Origin: Owenia fusiformis
Lineage: Eukaryota; Annelida; Polychaeta; Sabellida; Oweniidae
Direction: 5' to 3'
Assembly (NCBI GenBank): GCA_903813345.2
Contig: CAIIXF020000002.1
Location: forward strand, 34,240,109 to 34,304,108
DNA length: 64,000 nucleotides
Below the pieces are notes generated by a model, which did not search any database, was not told the origin of the DNA, and worked only from the letters and a program-made list of their open reading frames with translations. Shown in pieces: positions 21,702 to 33,275 of the stretch (its first letter is position 1; each line of letters opens with the position of its first letter). The translations under genes were made by a program, and so were the position numbers.

Positions 21702-23597
21702 CAGGTGAAGCCTTTGCGAAATAAGACGTTACGCCGTTGGCATATTATATATTCTCTTTTAAAATAGATTACAAATGATACAATTAACAACCCTTAAAAT
21801 GTTCCCTTCTGTGTATATCAGTTGAATATGACAAGGGGCTCTGTGAAAGAGTCTAGAAAGACGGCGCGACAACGAGAGCCCAGGGCCGAAAAGCACGACA
21901 AAAGAAGAAAACAGGTAGTGTTTGAAATGTCTACTTTCTGGCGATTCTAGTGCTGTATATCGTGACAAAAGCTTTTTGAATATAGAATTGTATTAAAGCG
22001 CACATTAACCTGAACAAAACTTGAAATTTTTAAGAAGATTCAACGAAAATTTAAACTTTTGCAATAACTTGGAGCATTGCGCGTATTTATCGCCTGAATC
22101 TTGGCATTTTTGAGGGTAAAATGAACAATTACAATGCTACGCCGTGATGTACAGTATCTGACGTCGTATCATTATTTTTTTCTTAAATGCTTTAATATGA
22201 AATAGACGCACGAAAAAACTAAATCCCTTTCATTTCAGATCATGGGGTTGTTTTAGCGACTCATTTCGGAATCAGACCATGTCATTATGTTAGGAAATAT
22301 CAAGAATTTCGAATGATTTACTAATTTTTCAAGCTTGTATGACCTATGTTCAGTTTGCAAATTCGACCGAGTGGCTTTGTTAAAGTCCCCGTCTAAAGTT
22401 TGAAAATATTTTTTTATCATTCATTTACTATTTGTCATGACTTAAAAAATTATTTTAGAGATTTTTTGAAAGAAAAAGTTGTGAGCATTTCATTTCTCGT
22501 TGAAATTTTTTAATCATCAAATGTTTTTTAACGCATTTCAAGACTGAACAAAGGACACGCTATTTCAATGATAAAATGCCATATTTAATGGGCCACTTCA
22601 ATGTTTTAGAGCATTAGTGATGTCACTAAGGTAGCAAAAACTTTTTGAAAAAATTGATATTTTTTTCGATGTCAATCTTTTCTAAATATGCTAGACTTCA
22701 ATGATAAACCAATGTTGATTGTCATACCAGGTTAAAAGGAAGAATATATTATGTTTTAGATAACATTTACCATTGGTTTTTATGAGAACTAAAATTTTGA
22801 AATGCATTTTTCTCGGAACCATATTCATGCACCGATAAGTTCATTTCTCGCTTATTTATGAACCGATTTTCTTAATTTTTTCGGCAAAAAAACATGCGAG
22901 GATGAATGCTATGCATTGGTATGAATTTCTCTAAAAGTTAGTTTTAAATAAATTCAAACTTTTGGAACAAAAAGTCTATCAAAAACCAAAAAAAAAGTTT
23001 CACATATCACACTTTGATAACATTGGGTAAGACTAAAATATAAGCAAAAATGGTTTAAACTTTATATGGGGACTTTAATAATCGATCCTTTCATTGGCAT
23101 AAAAAGTTGTTCATAATTGCAACTTTAATATGACGTGTTAATTTATGAAAATTAATATGTTAATCCGATAGCCGCGTGTCGCTATTTGCATTCGCGAATA
23201 CAAGCAAAGGCTACTCTATAATCTTAGACAAAATAAACAAATTGCAAACCTTGCGATCATAGAATAGATCATTCTTATTGGTTCTTTATGACCTAGTTAG
23301 ATTTATTAGTAAAAGTTTTAAGATGATTATTTCATATTGCGATACTCATTACTTTCTGTTTTAAACAGAAAGACCTATTCCAAAGCTGTGATATCTAACC
23401 GATGATCATTTCGTCATCATGACTTCTAAATATATCCAGACACCAAACCAAAATATTAAGTACCTTTAAATGGTCAAAAATAAGTTCGCCTCTAAACATA
23501 TCTCTTTATCTCTGAAAGTCCACGATATATAATAAATAAATGTCAGTGAGAATTTCTTCAAAGCCGTCTGTTTGATAAAAAAATTGCTATCAATAAG
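21702..23597. other. AT-rich stretch without a recognisable gene
   Basis: Only short chance open frames. No domain, repeat boundary or RNA gene was seen on either strand. Confidence 0.5.
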
Positions 23598-23599
23598 TA

Positions 23600-24251
23600 C
23601 AGGGTGAGCCAAAAATGTTATCCAAACAAATGTAAATTACTCTGTCTTCTAACATGGATTTGAACTTATATTTAAAACAATTGAAGCCTGTCCAGTGTTT
23701 TTTCATTGTACTAAGTTTCATTTGTCCATTCCTAACGGTCGCGATTTTATGGCCACTTTAAAAACATGCTCAAAATGCGGAAAAATCACCCGATATGAAT
23801 CCGCAAACTTTTATCTTTGGAACTATTTCAAAGATATTGTCCACATTTACAACTCAAGAGGACATAGTGAGCGGGGATTTATGAGCCTCATGCGAACCCC
23901 CCCCCCCCCCCATCCCCATTCACCGTGAACCCCCTTCCCTTATAAAACATACCCCCGACCGGTAACAACCCCCTTTTCTGAAAGATCAACAGACCAAAGC
24001 CCGGGAAAGAGTCCATGACTCTTAGAAAGATGACATTTTTGCGCGGACAATAAATTGCACGTCTCCACTAGCTATTTGATGAGTGTGCATACTATATTCT
24101 GTAATTTCATTGATTCGTTTCTGTCTTGTGAACCCCTCCCTCCCATCCCATTCCGCTTTTCAACATAATTTTATTGTGCAAAATATGAATTCAAATCCAT
24201 GTTGGAAGAAGAGTTATTAACATTTGTTTGGTTTATATTTGGCTCACCCTG
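23600..24251. mobile_element. 652-bp MITE with CAGGGTGAGCC TIRs and TA target
   Basis: Both ends read CAGGGTGAGCCAAA inward, and inverted similarity continues about 75 bases through AACATGGATTTGAA. TA lies on each side (23,598-23,599 and 24,252-24,253). Such ends and a TA target are typical of Tc1/mariner relatives. There is no transposase. A 14-base poly-C run with C-rich flanks lies at about 23,895-23,990. Confidence 0.8.
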
Positions 24252-24740
24252 TAAATACATGCGAATGGTGGTAAAGCAGATACTTATTTTATCCCTAAAT
24301 CTCTAAAGTTAAGAACAACCCCTGATTGGTTGTGATATGACCTTGACATACCATCCTCTAATACATGCTTGGCATATATTTAATGTTAAACTTAAGTTGG
24401 ATGTCATAAAAGTGTATTTCAAAGGTCTTACAAGCAAAGTTGTAATTTAGTGCTTTACTGCTAGTCTCTTGGTTCTAAAATGATGATTAGCCAATTGTGA
24501 TAAACAAAGTCACCTCCCCAATCCCTTCCTTTCTTCCTATGTTTCGGGATAGATGCCATGATAAATTAAACATGTTTTGAAGTGAAGTTTTGAATAACCA
24601 TTCATAGGACAGAGCTCTGCAAGCCTGACGAATTAATGGATTTGCATAGTTTTCATTTAGAAATGTGGTTTTGAGCAAGAACTACAAAGAAAATAGTACA
24701 TGTACCTTTACTCTTTACTAGGTATTAATAAACAATTTGT

Positions 24741-27700
24741 ATATGGGACAATTTACGATAATTGGTATTTTAAAAATATGTTGTTGTACTAGAGACTGCG
24801 ACATATATGTTGATTTCATGGACATGCAATACTTTTCCAAACAGGTACCTTGTGGTAATGATTGCTTATAGTCTGGTCAACTGCTTATATTTTTAAAAAA
24901 TCTCACTCTAATGATGGATTTTAGACAATTAAGAAATATTTTATTTTTTCGGCAAATATAAACTCGGATTTCTTAACATAAAATGTATCGATTGCGTTGA
25001 TATTTTTGAGCATGTTAATAAAGTGTATGTGCTACCAAATCTTGAAAGCGGAATGTTTGATATGTCTTAGTCACATAATAAACGTTTTACTATATGTATA
25101 CGATTTGTCAAAATCTATATTATTACTATACACTAATGATGCATTATTTTGGTGAAAGCTATGCCACAAGGTACATTTTGATGACATATCTTCGATTGCA
25201 GACAATGGAGATATCATCTTTGGGAAAAAATATTTTTAGATTATTATTTTGAGAAATGAAAGTACTTAATAAAAGTGTTTAGATCATCATTATTTAATTT
25301 TTGAATTATTTGAATTGTCTTCGTAACACTTTAGTAAGCATGTGTTGGAGGATATAAAATGACTTTAAAATTATGTGAAATATAAAAATACAATCAAAAG
25401 TTAGCTGTATTCATATTTTTATGTTTATATTTAAATTACAGCAAAGAATGAGTCATTGTCAAACCAAGAAACAATATAATATATTACTCTCAGTTTGACA
25501 TGTGATCATATTATAACTTTAGTGGGAATAGCGATGCATGTAACCTTTACATTTCTATTCAACATGCTATGCTTTCTTTTTATTTCCATGACCGACACAT
25601 AACCATACAACTTTGAATGATGTTTCTCATTCCCTCATTTCCCACGCTGCGTGTTTTTTCATGATATTATATTTTGAATGCCGTTTTCGTTCCCTATGAT
25701 GAATGTTTGGCCTTTACCCGAAATGATAAATGTTGCTTGCACATCTTAGTCATTGTAAGTGCCAGAATACTTTTATATCGATTCCAATGAAAATGATTGC
25801 ATCCATTGCAATCATAAATACTTCACATGCAATATATGAGCAACATGCCCGTAGCCAGCATTTAGTAAGGGGCGTCGAACCCATCCCCCTGCCCACACAT
25901 AAACATTTTCCATGCTAAAGCAATACCTTGAGCGACCCTGAAAATTCAGAGGGTGGGAGAGGTAATCAAGGCATAAACATGACAAAATGTCACCACCTAG
26001 TTGCTCACAATATTATTAGTTCAATCTTAAGTCAGATTTGAATTTCCGAGAACTTGTAGATGATTTTAAAAATAAAAATTGGTCAATTTGAAGCAAGTTG
26101 AAAAAATACATTTTTGACCCTGACAAGGTCATTGAAATCTCAAATCTAAAGTCAAATTTGAACTTCTGAGAACTTGTAGATAATTTTGAAAAAAAAATTA
26201 ATCAATTTAAAGCAAGTTGAAAAAAGACCTTTTTGACCTTGAGAAGGTCAAATATTTTTTTGACCTTGAGAATGTCAATGTCAAATCTTGAAGGTCAAAT
26301 AGAAAGAATATCGTTCAAGATCGCACGAGCCCCAAATCCACCCCCCACACACACACACTGAGTAATATAAAGAAAGACTTCAGATAAAAATGTACGTGCG
26401 TGTTATTTGGAAAAAGAAATTACCCCAGTAAATTAAAATCATTATGGTCATTTCGAAAAAGCTCTTTTAGATTAGACGTAATCAAAAGCTACGAAAATCA
26501 AATTTAGTCTCCTGTTTAAAAAGCCCTATTCTTCACTAAATTGATTAGATCCTAGGTTTGCTCTGTATTTTACCTACTAACGAGAATGACCAGAATAGTG
26601 GAACCAATTCTTAAAAATCTTAAAAGATACTTCTGGTGGAATGCGCATCGGTTTCTTTACGAAAACTGAGACTTTGCTTTATCGTCTAGCTTAGACACAT
26701 TTTGTTTTGCTCGTAGAGTACTAGGTTTTTATTTTATTAAGCAGAAGGTAACAGTTAAAAATAGAAAATGGAATTTCATTGCTTCACAAAAAACGTTGTA
26801 GAAACGAACGTTTTGATAATATAATACAATATTTCTGGATGTCAAATCCACCTCATTCTAAAAATGTGTCTAAATTCCATGATGATCACTTACAGAATAA
26901 AAAAGTTAGAAACTTCTAAAAAGCTCTCCGTATTAATCCTTCTCTTTTACATTTCTTCGTATGAGTACCTTACCATAACCGAGCATTATACCATATACTA
27001 CATTGATAGTTTGTGAAGTTTGAACTAAAAAATTCACGGTCAAGTTCACTGTCTAGGATATTGTTACAGACATTTACATATAAAAATATCTAGAAACTAG
27101 ATCAGATCTTTCTGAGAAACGATGAAAACGTCAGTTGCTCAAATGTCATTACCCTCGTGTTGTACCTACAGTGCGCTTCACCTGTCACGCTTAATTTGGT
27201 ACACACCCTGTGATAATAGGACTCGGTCCATTCACTTTCAAAATTAAACTAATTGAAAGACTTAACAAATATAATTAAACAAGATGTAAGGAATGTATTA
27301 TATCAGAATACCTTAAATTTGTATATATAAGAGTGAAAGTGAATAAATATTTTGCTTTTCAACATTATTTGTAATGTACGATGTTACAAAGTAGGCCATG
27401 TCATAGTAAAAGGGGTACTGTTGGAATGATTAATGGAGTCTAATATAAATGTATCATCCAAAACAGATGTGTGTTGGAGGATTCATAATTTTTAGACACC
27501 CCTTTCTGGAAAAAACATATTAAATGAAGCCACAAACTTTGTCCTATAGTAAGGGCATCGGAGAAGAACTGTTCATGTAAAATTGTATGAACGTATCTTG
27601 CCCATTTCCTTAGTTATCGCTTTTGACATAGGGGTCGTTCAAAATAATTTGCGGCTAATAATTTCAAACGATAACGTTGACTCTATTTACATTTTTATTT

Positions 27701-28010
27701 TTACAATTCAATACTAATATCCAAGGAAACATGTTTATTGTTTGTTTGACACACACAAATGTGATAAATAATATCTTATTTGAAATTAAACCAGACTTAT
27801 TGAACGATTAACGAATATATGTTAATTTTTTATTCTTTTGAAAATTGCTCAGGTTACGAAATGCCAATATAGTTCCTATGATGCCGCTTACGAATTTATA
27901 AAATATAATGTGTTCCCTCCACAATTCAAGAAAAATCCATCGTCATATGAATATTTTAATTTTCGAATTTTGTATTTTTGAAATATCAATTATCGTAAAT
28001 TGGCCCATAT
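24741..28010 (+). mobile_element. DNA transposon with 30-bp TIRs, copy 2
   Basis: It has the same termini and interior order as 2,139-7,737: ATATGGGACAATTTACGATAA at the left and its inverse at the right. It lacks the LINE and the 818-bp element and so preserves both empty sites (about 25,335 and 25,535). It has its own extra segment at about 26,300-27,837. A 29-base stretch at 24,839-24,867 is inverted relative to copy 1. No transposase. Confidence 0.8.
26300..27837. mobile_element. Unclassified insertion in copy 2 of the TIR element
   Basis: Compared with copy 1, about 1.5 kb of additional sequence separates AAGGTCAAAT from TTTGAAAATTGCT. It includes a CA-rich microsatellite (about 26,340-26,360) and no open frame. 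The ends share only a short inverse similarity (AAAGAATA/TATTCTTT). It could be an insertion here or a deletion in copy 1; two copies cannot decide. Confidence 0.45.
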
Positions 28011-28197
28011 GAGCATTCCAGTCTCTTTAATTATTGTATTATATTATATCAATATTAATAAGTTTATTGGTCTCTTGAACGTGTAATGTACATCGAGATG
28101 TAAGTCCAATAAAGCAAATAACAAATAAAACATTCATGTACATTAGCTAATGTACATGCATGGCAAAACAATACTTACAATCTAATTTTAACAATCA

Positions 28198-29835
28198 CTA
28201 AGTACTATACTTAATAGCATAAAATGATTTCACGTCAATTTTGTTTAACAACTCTTTGGTAATATTATGAACTCTTGTAAAATAATCCCCAATTATTTCA
28301 TTAATTGCATCATCGTGCGCTAACAAGGAGTATAAAAATAGACTACTTGTATTAAAATGAGAAAAACTATTGTTTATACTTTTTATTTTACTGATATATA
28401 AAGATCGAGCTAGTATTAATTCTGATTGAGAACAACAGAAAAGAACGTGTTCTTCATCACAAAATCGTTTCGATTTTTCTACTTTGAAGTATCGACCTCG
28501 TTCAATTGGGAAGTTATGCATCGATAACCGTACCTTAGAAATAGATTGTCTATAGGTGGAGTTCTGTAAATTAAGATTTATTTTATATGCATGTTTTACT
28601 AGTTTATAGCTTCTGAATTAACCCGGAGCATCATTTGGTCTATTGATGTCTTGCATAAACATGCTTTTGTATTCTTTTTCTAAATTTGTCATTGTAGATT
28701 TAATTAAATTATCAATTTTAACTTTATCACATGTATCGATTTTTTGAATATCAGTATTTTTATTGGATATTGACAAAATCCGAGTGATAAATGAAAAGAA
28801 GCTCCAATGCCCTGATTCATGTGAGTCTTCCTCAGGTTTACTAAAAATGAATGAATATGAATCAGTTGGTGACTTTTTCAAGTGAAACCAAAATTTTAGA
28901 GTACTAACTAATATATTAATGAGCAGCGCTGATACGTTACTACAGTTATTGGAGAGGTTAAGCTACCGTATAAAATCCAAAACGCAACTTAAACGTATTA
29001 ATCGGCCCTATACAAATACATGTAGAGTTCACACATAAATAGCCGTTCAGCTCTAGTGTTTGTTTAGACTACACCATAGCTTGTAATGATTACATAGTAT
29101 CCCATTGATGAAGTTCAATAGCTGGTTTTCTAATACATAATTTAAACGAGCTCGTTTCGTAAGATTATTGGAGTTAAATCATGCGTAACATACATCATCT
29201 TCTTCAGAAAGAATTATACTCTGCATCGAAATCAAAATTGCAAGGATAGTATTCAACAGACATGAGTATAATGATTCCCGTTGATAGCAACGTGAAATTT
29301 AAAATCTCCCGTTCTAAACACGCAACTTTGAAGTTGAACGGGTATCTGAAGTAGACTAAAGCGATTCAATCCTATGTTGATTCAATGTACTTTGCGTTTA
29401 CGTATACGTTTTGAAAAACCGTATTTGCTTAACCTCTCTAGTATTGACGCGTAATACCTGTTTGCAATATCTATTGTGTAACTTCTCAAACGGAAATGAA
29501 TTATTTAAAAGTACGTCCTTCAAGGATGTGTCTTTTAACTTTACAATATCTGTAGCCAAAACGTCAGAAGCATAGAGTGCAATCGGTTTGACTAAAGTGT
29601 CAAATAATTTTATCTGCGATTTCACATTACTATTATAAAATACATTTTTGACTGCATATTGGGCCTTTAATGCTTTTGAGTACAAAACATTATATGCAGA
29701 TTTAAAATTACCGTTTTGATGAAATGTTACACCCAAATAACAATAATTTGCACACTGTGTAACTATGCTATTACCAAATTTAAAGATATTTTTCTTTTTA
29801 GTTTCATTAAATATCACCACTTTGGTTTTGCTAGC
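28198..29835 (-). pseudogene. LINE ORF2 C-terminal remnant (minus strand)
   Basis: The block 29,820-29,398 reads as the post-catalytic part of a LINE reverse transcriptase: a KTKVVIF strand just upstream, YCYLGVTFHQNG, then KLFDTLVKPIALYASDV and EKLHNRYCKQVLRV, the usual thumb-region order. Reading frames at 28,881-28,618 and 28,521-28,198 continue in degenerate form, the latter with a Cys/Glu/His/Cys-rich segment (FCDEEHVLFCC) like a LINE C terminus. The catalytic palm and endonuclease are missing, because the satellite at 29,836-33,275 lies where they should be. ORF1 of probably the same element is at 33,276-34,974. Confidence 0.75.
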
Positions 29836-32800
29836 TCACATGATGAGCTTTTGCAATCACTCACTTGTCCGTCTGTCTGTCCGTCCGTCCGTCCGTCTGT
29901 CTGTCCGTCCGTCAACAATAGTGGCACGTTTTAAAACCTCTGTCGATAGGATTCCTGTTTTAAGTTATTTCTGTTCAACATCAATACAGAAAACCCCCCT
30001 ATGACTCCTGGTTCAAAAGCTCGCCTATTTTCAAAATGGCCGTCACTTTTGTCTCGCGAAATTCACTTTTAGCCCATTTCCTAGCTAACCTCTAGTCTGT
30101 CGATAGGATTCCTGTTTTAGGTTATTTCTGTTCAACATCAATACAGAAAACCCCCCCTATGACTCCTGGTTCAAAAGCTCGCCTATTTTCAAAATGGCCG
30201 TCACTTTTGTCTCGCGAAATTCACTTTTGGCCCATTTCCTAGCTTTACAAATAATTTCAGGTGTCCTACATTGTAAAAATCCATGTCAATGTAAAGATTA
30301 GATATATGAAATAATTTTGTTACAAAAAATCAGCGAAAAATTGTATCCATTTTTTTTATTTTCAGCCATTTTAGTTAACATTGATTTGTCTATCTGACTC
30401 GCGAAATCCACTTTCTGTCAATAACAGTGGCACGTTTTAAAACCTCTGTCGATAGGATTCCTGTTTTAAGTTATTTCTGTTCAACATGAATTCAGAAAAC
30501 TCCCCTATGACTCCTGGTTCAAAAGCTCGCCTATTTTCAAAATGGCCGCCATTTTTGTCTCGCGAAATTCACTTTTGACCCATTTCCTAGCTTTATAAAT
30601 AATTTCAAGTGTCCTACATTGTAGAAATCCATTGCAAAGTAAAGAGTAGATGTATTAAATAATTTTGTTACGAAAAATCAGCGAAAAATTATATCCATTT
30701 ATTTATTTTCAGCCATTTTAGTCAACATTGATTTGTCCATCTGTCTCGCAAAATTCACTTTTGGACCATTAACCTTAAACCCTCTGTCGATATGATTCCC
30801 ATTTTAAGATAATTTTGTTCAACATCAATACAAAAAACTCTCCTATGACTCTTGGTTCAAAAGCTCTGCTATTTTCAAAATGGCCGTCACTTTTGTCTCG
30901 CGAAATTCACTTTTGACCCATTTCCTAGCTTTACAAATAATTTCAGGTGTCCTACATTGAAAAAATCCATGTCAATGTAAAGGGTAGATATATGAAATAA
31001 TTTTGTTACAAAAAATCAGCGAAAAATTGTATCCATTTTTTTTTATTTTCAGCCATTTTAGTTAACATTGATTTGTCTATGTGACTCGCGAAATCCACTT
31101 TCTGTGGCACGTTTTAAAACCTCTGTCGATAGGATTCCTGTTTTAAGTTATTTCTGTTCAACATCAATTCAGAAAACTCCCCTATGACTCCTGGTTCAAA
31201 AGCTCGCCTATTTTCAAAATGGCCGCCATTTTTGTCTCGTGAAATTCACTTTTGACCCATTTCCTAGCTTTACAAATAATTTCAAGTGTCCTACATTGTA
31301 AAGATTCATGTCAATGTAAAGAGTAGATGTATGAAATAATTTTGTTACGAAAAATCAGCGAAAAATTATATCCATTTATTTATTTTCAGCCATTTAAGTT
31401 AGCATTGATTTGTCCATCTGTCTCGCAAAATTCACTTTTTGACCATTTACCTTAAACCCTCTGTCGATAGGATTCCCATTTTAAGTTATTTTTGTTCAAC
31501 ATCAATTCAGAAAACTCCCCTATGACTCCTGGTTCAAAAGCTCGCCTATTTTCAAAATGGCCGCCATTTTTGTCTCGCGAAATTCACTTTTGACCCATTT
31601 CCTAGCTTTACAAATAATTTCAAGTGTCCTACATTGTAAAGATCCATGTCAATGTAAAGAGTAGATGTATGAAATAATTTTGTTACGAAAAATCAGCGAA
31701 AAATTGTATCCATTTTTTTTATTTTCAGCCATTTTAGTTAACATTGATTTGTCTATCTGACTCGCGAATTCCACTTTCTGTGGCACGTTTTAAAACCTCT
31801 GTCGATAGGATTCCTGTTTTAAGTTATTTCTGTTCGACATCAATTCAGAAAACTCCCCTATGACTCCTGGTTCAAAAGCTCGCCTATTTTCAAAATGGCC
31901 GCCATTTTTGTCTCGCGAAATTCACTTTTGACCCATTTCCTAGCTTTACAAATAATTTCAAGTGTCCTACATTGTAAAGATCCATGTCAATGTAAAGAGT
32001 AGATGTATGAAATAATTTTGTTACGAAAAATCAGCGAAAAATTATATCCATTTATTTATTTTCAGCCATTTTAGTTAACATTGATTTGTCCATCTGTCTC
32101 GCAAAATTCACTTTTTGACCATTTACCTTAAACCCTCTGTCGATAGGATTCCCATTTTAAGTTATTTTTGTTCAACATCAATACAAAAAACTCTCCTATG
32201 ACTCTTGGTTCAAAAGCTCTGCTATTTTCAAAATGGCCGTCACTTTTGTCTCGCGAAATTCACTTTTAACCCATTTCCTAGCTTTAAAAATAATTTCAGG
32301 TGTCTTACATTGTAACTAAACATCCATGTCAATGTAAAGGGTAGATATTTGAAATAGTTTTGTTACAAAAAATCAGCGAAAAATTGTATCCATTTTTTTT
32401 ATTTTCAGCCATTTTAGTTAACATTGATTTGTCTATCTGACTCGCGAAATCCACTTTCTGTGGCACGTTTTAAAACCTCTGTCGATAGGATTCCTGTTTT
32501 AAGTTATTTCTGTTCAACATCAATTCAGAAAACTCCCCTATGACTCCTGGTTCAAAAGCTCGCCTATTTTCAAAATGGCCGCCATTTTTGTCTCGCGAAA
32601 TTCACTTTTGACCCATTCCCTAGCTTTACAAATAATTTCAAGTGTCCTACATTGTAAAAATCCATGTCAATGTAAAGAGTAGATGTATGAAATAATTTTG
32701 TTACGAAAAATCAGCGAAAAATTATATCAATTTATTTATTTTCAGCCATTTTAGTTAACATTGATTTGTCCATCTGTCTCGCAAAATCCACTTTTGGACC

Positions 32801-33275
32801 ATTAACCTTAAACCCTCTGTCGATAGGATTCCCATTTTAAGTTAATTTTGTTCAACATTAATACAAAAACTCTCCTATGACTCTTGGTTCAAAAGCTCGC
32901 CTATTTTCAAAATGGTTGCCATTCTTGTCTCGAGAAAATCACTTTTTGCCCATTTCTAGCTTTACAAATAATTTCAGCTGTCCTGCATTGTAAAAAGCCA
33001 TGTCACTGTAAAAGGTAGTTGTATGAAATAATTTTGTTACAAAAAATCTGCAAAAAATTATATCCGTTTTCAGCCATTTTAGTTAACATTGATTTGTCCA
33101 TCTGTCTCGCGAAATACTTTTTTGGACCATTTGCTTAAAACCTCTGTTGATAGGATTCCAGTTTCAAGTTATTTTTGTTCAACATCAATACAAAAAAGTC
33201 CCCTATGACTCCTGGTTCAAAAGCTTGCCTGATTTCAAAATGGTCGCCATTTTTGTCTCGCGAAATTCAATTTTG
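29836..33275 (+). repeat. Tandem satellite of about 338-bp units in an A/B dimer arrangement
   Basis: It begins with CTCACATGATGAGC and a CCGT/CTGT microsatellite (about 29,870-29,910). GTCGATAGGATTCC recurs at about 29,945, 30,098, 30,448, 30,786, 31,125, 31,463, 31,801, 32,139, 32,481 and 32,819, with a diverged GTTGATAGGATTCC near 33,148. From 30,448 spacing is 338-342. Units alternate between type A (preceded by GGCACGTTTTAAAACC, followed by CTGTTTTAAG) and type B (preceded by ACCTTAAACC, followed by CCATTTTAAG), so the true period is about 677. Each unit carries AAAATGGCCGYCATTTT-like sequence; the GCCGCCATTTT form matches the YY1 consensus. There is no coding potential. Confidence 0.9.

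Noticed and set aside
29836-33275. Regularly spaced repeats resembling a CRISPR array
   Set aside because: Units are 338 bp and similar along their whole length with no unique spacers, and the DNA is eukaryotic. It is a satellite.
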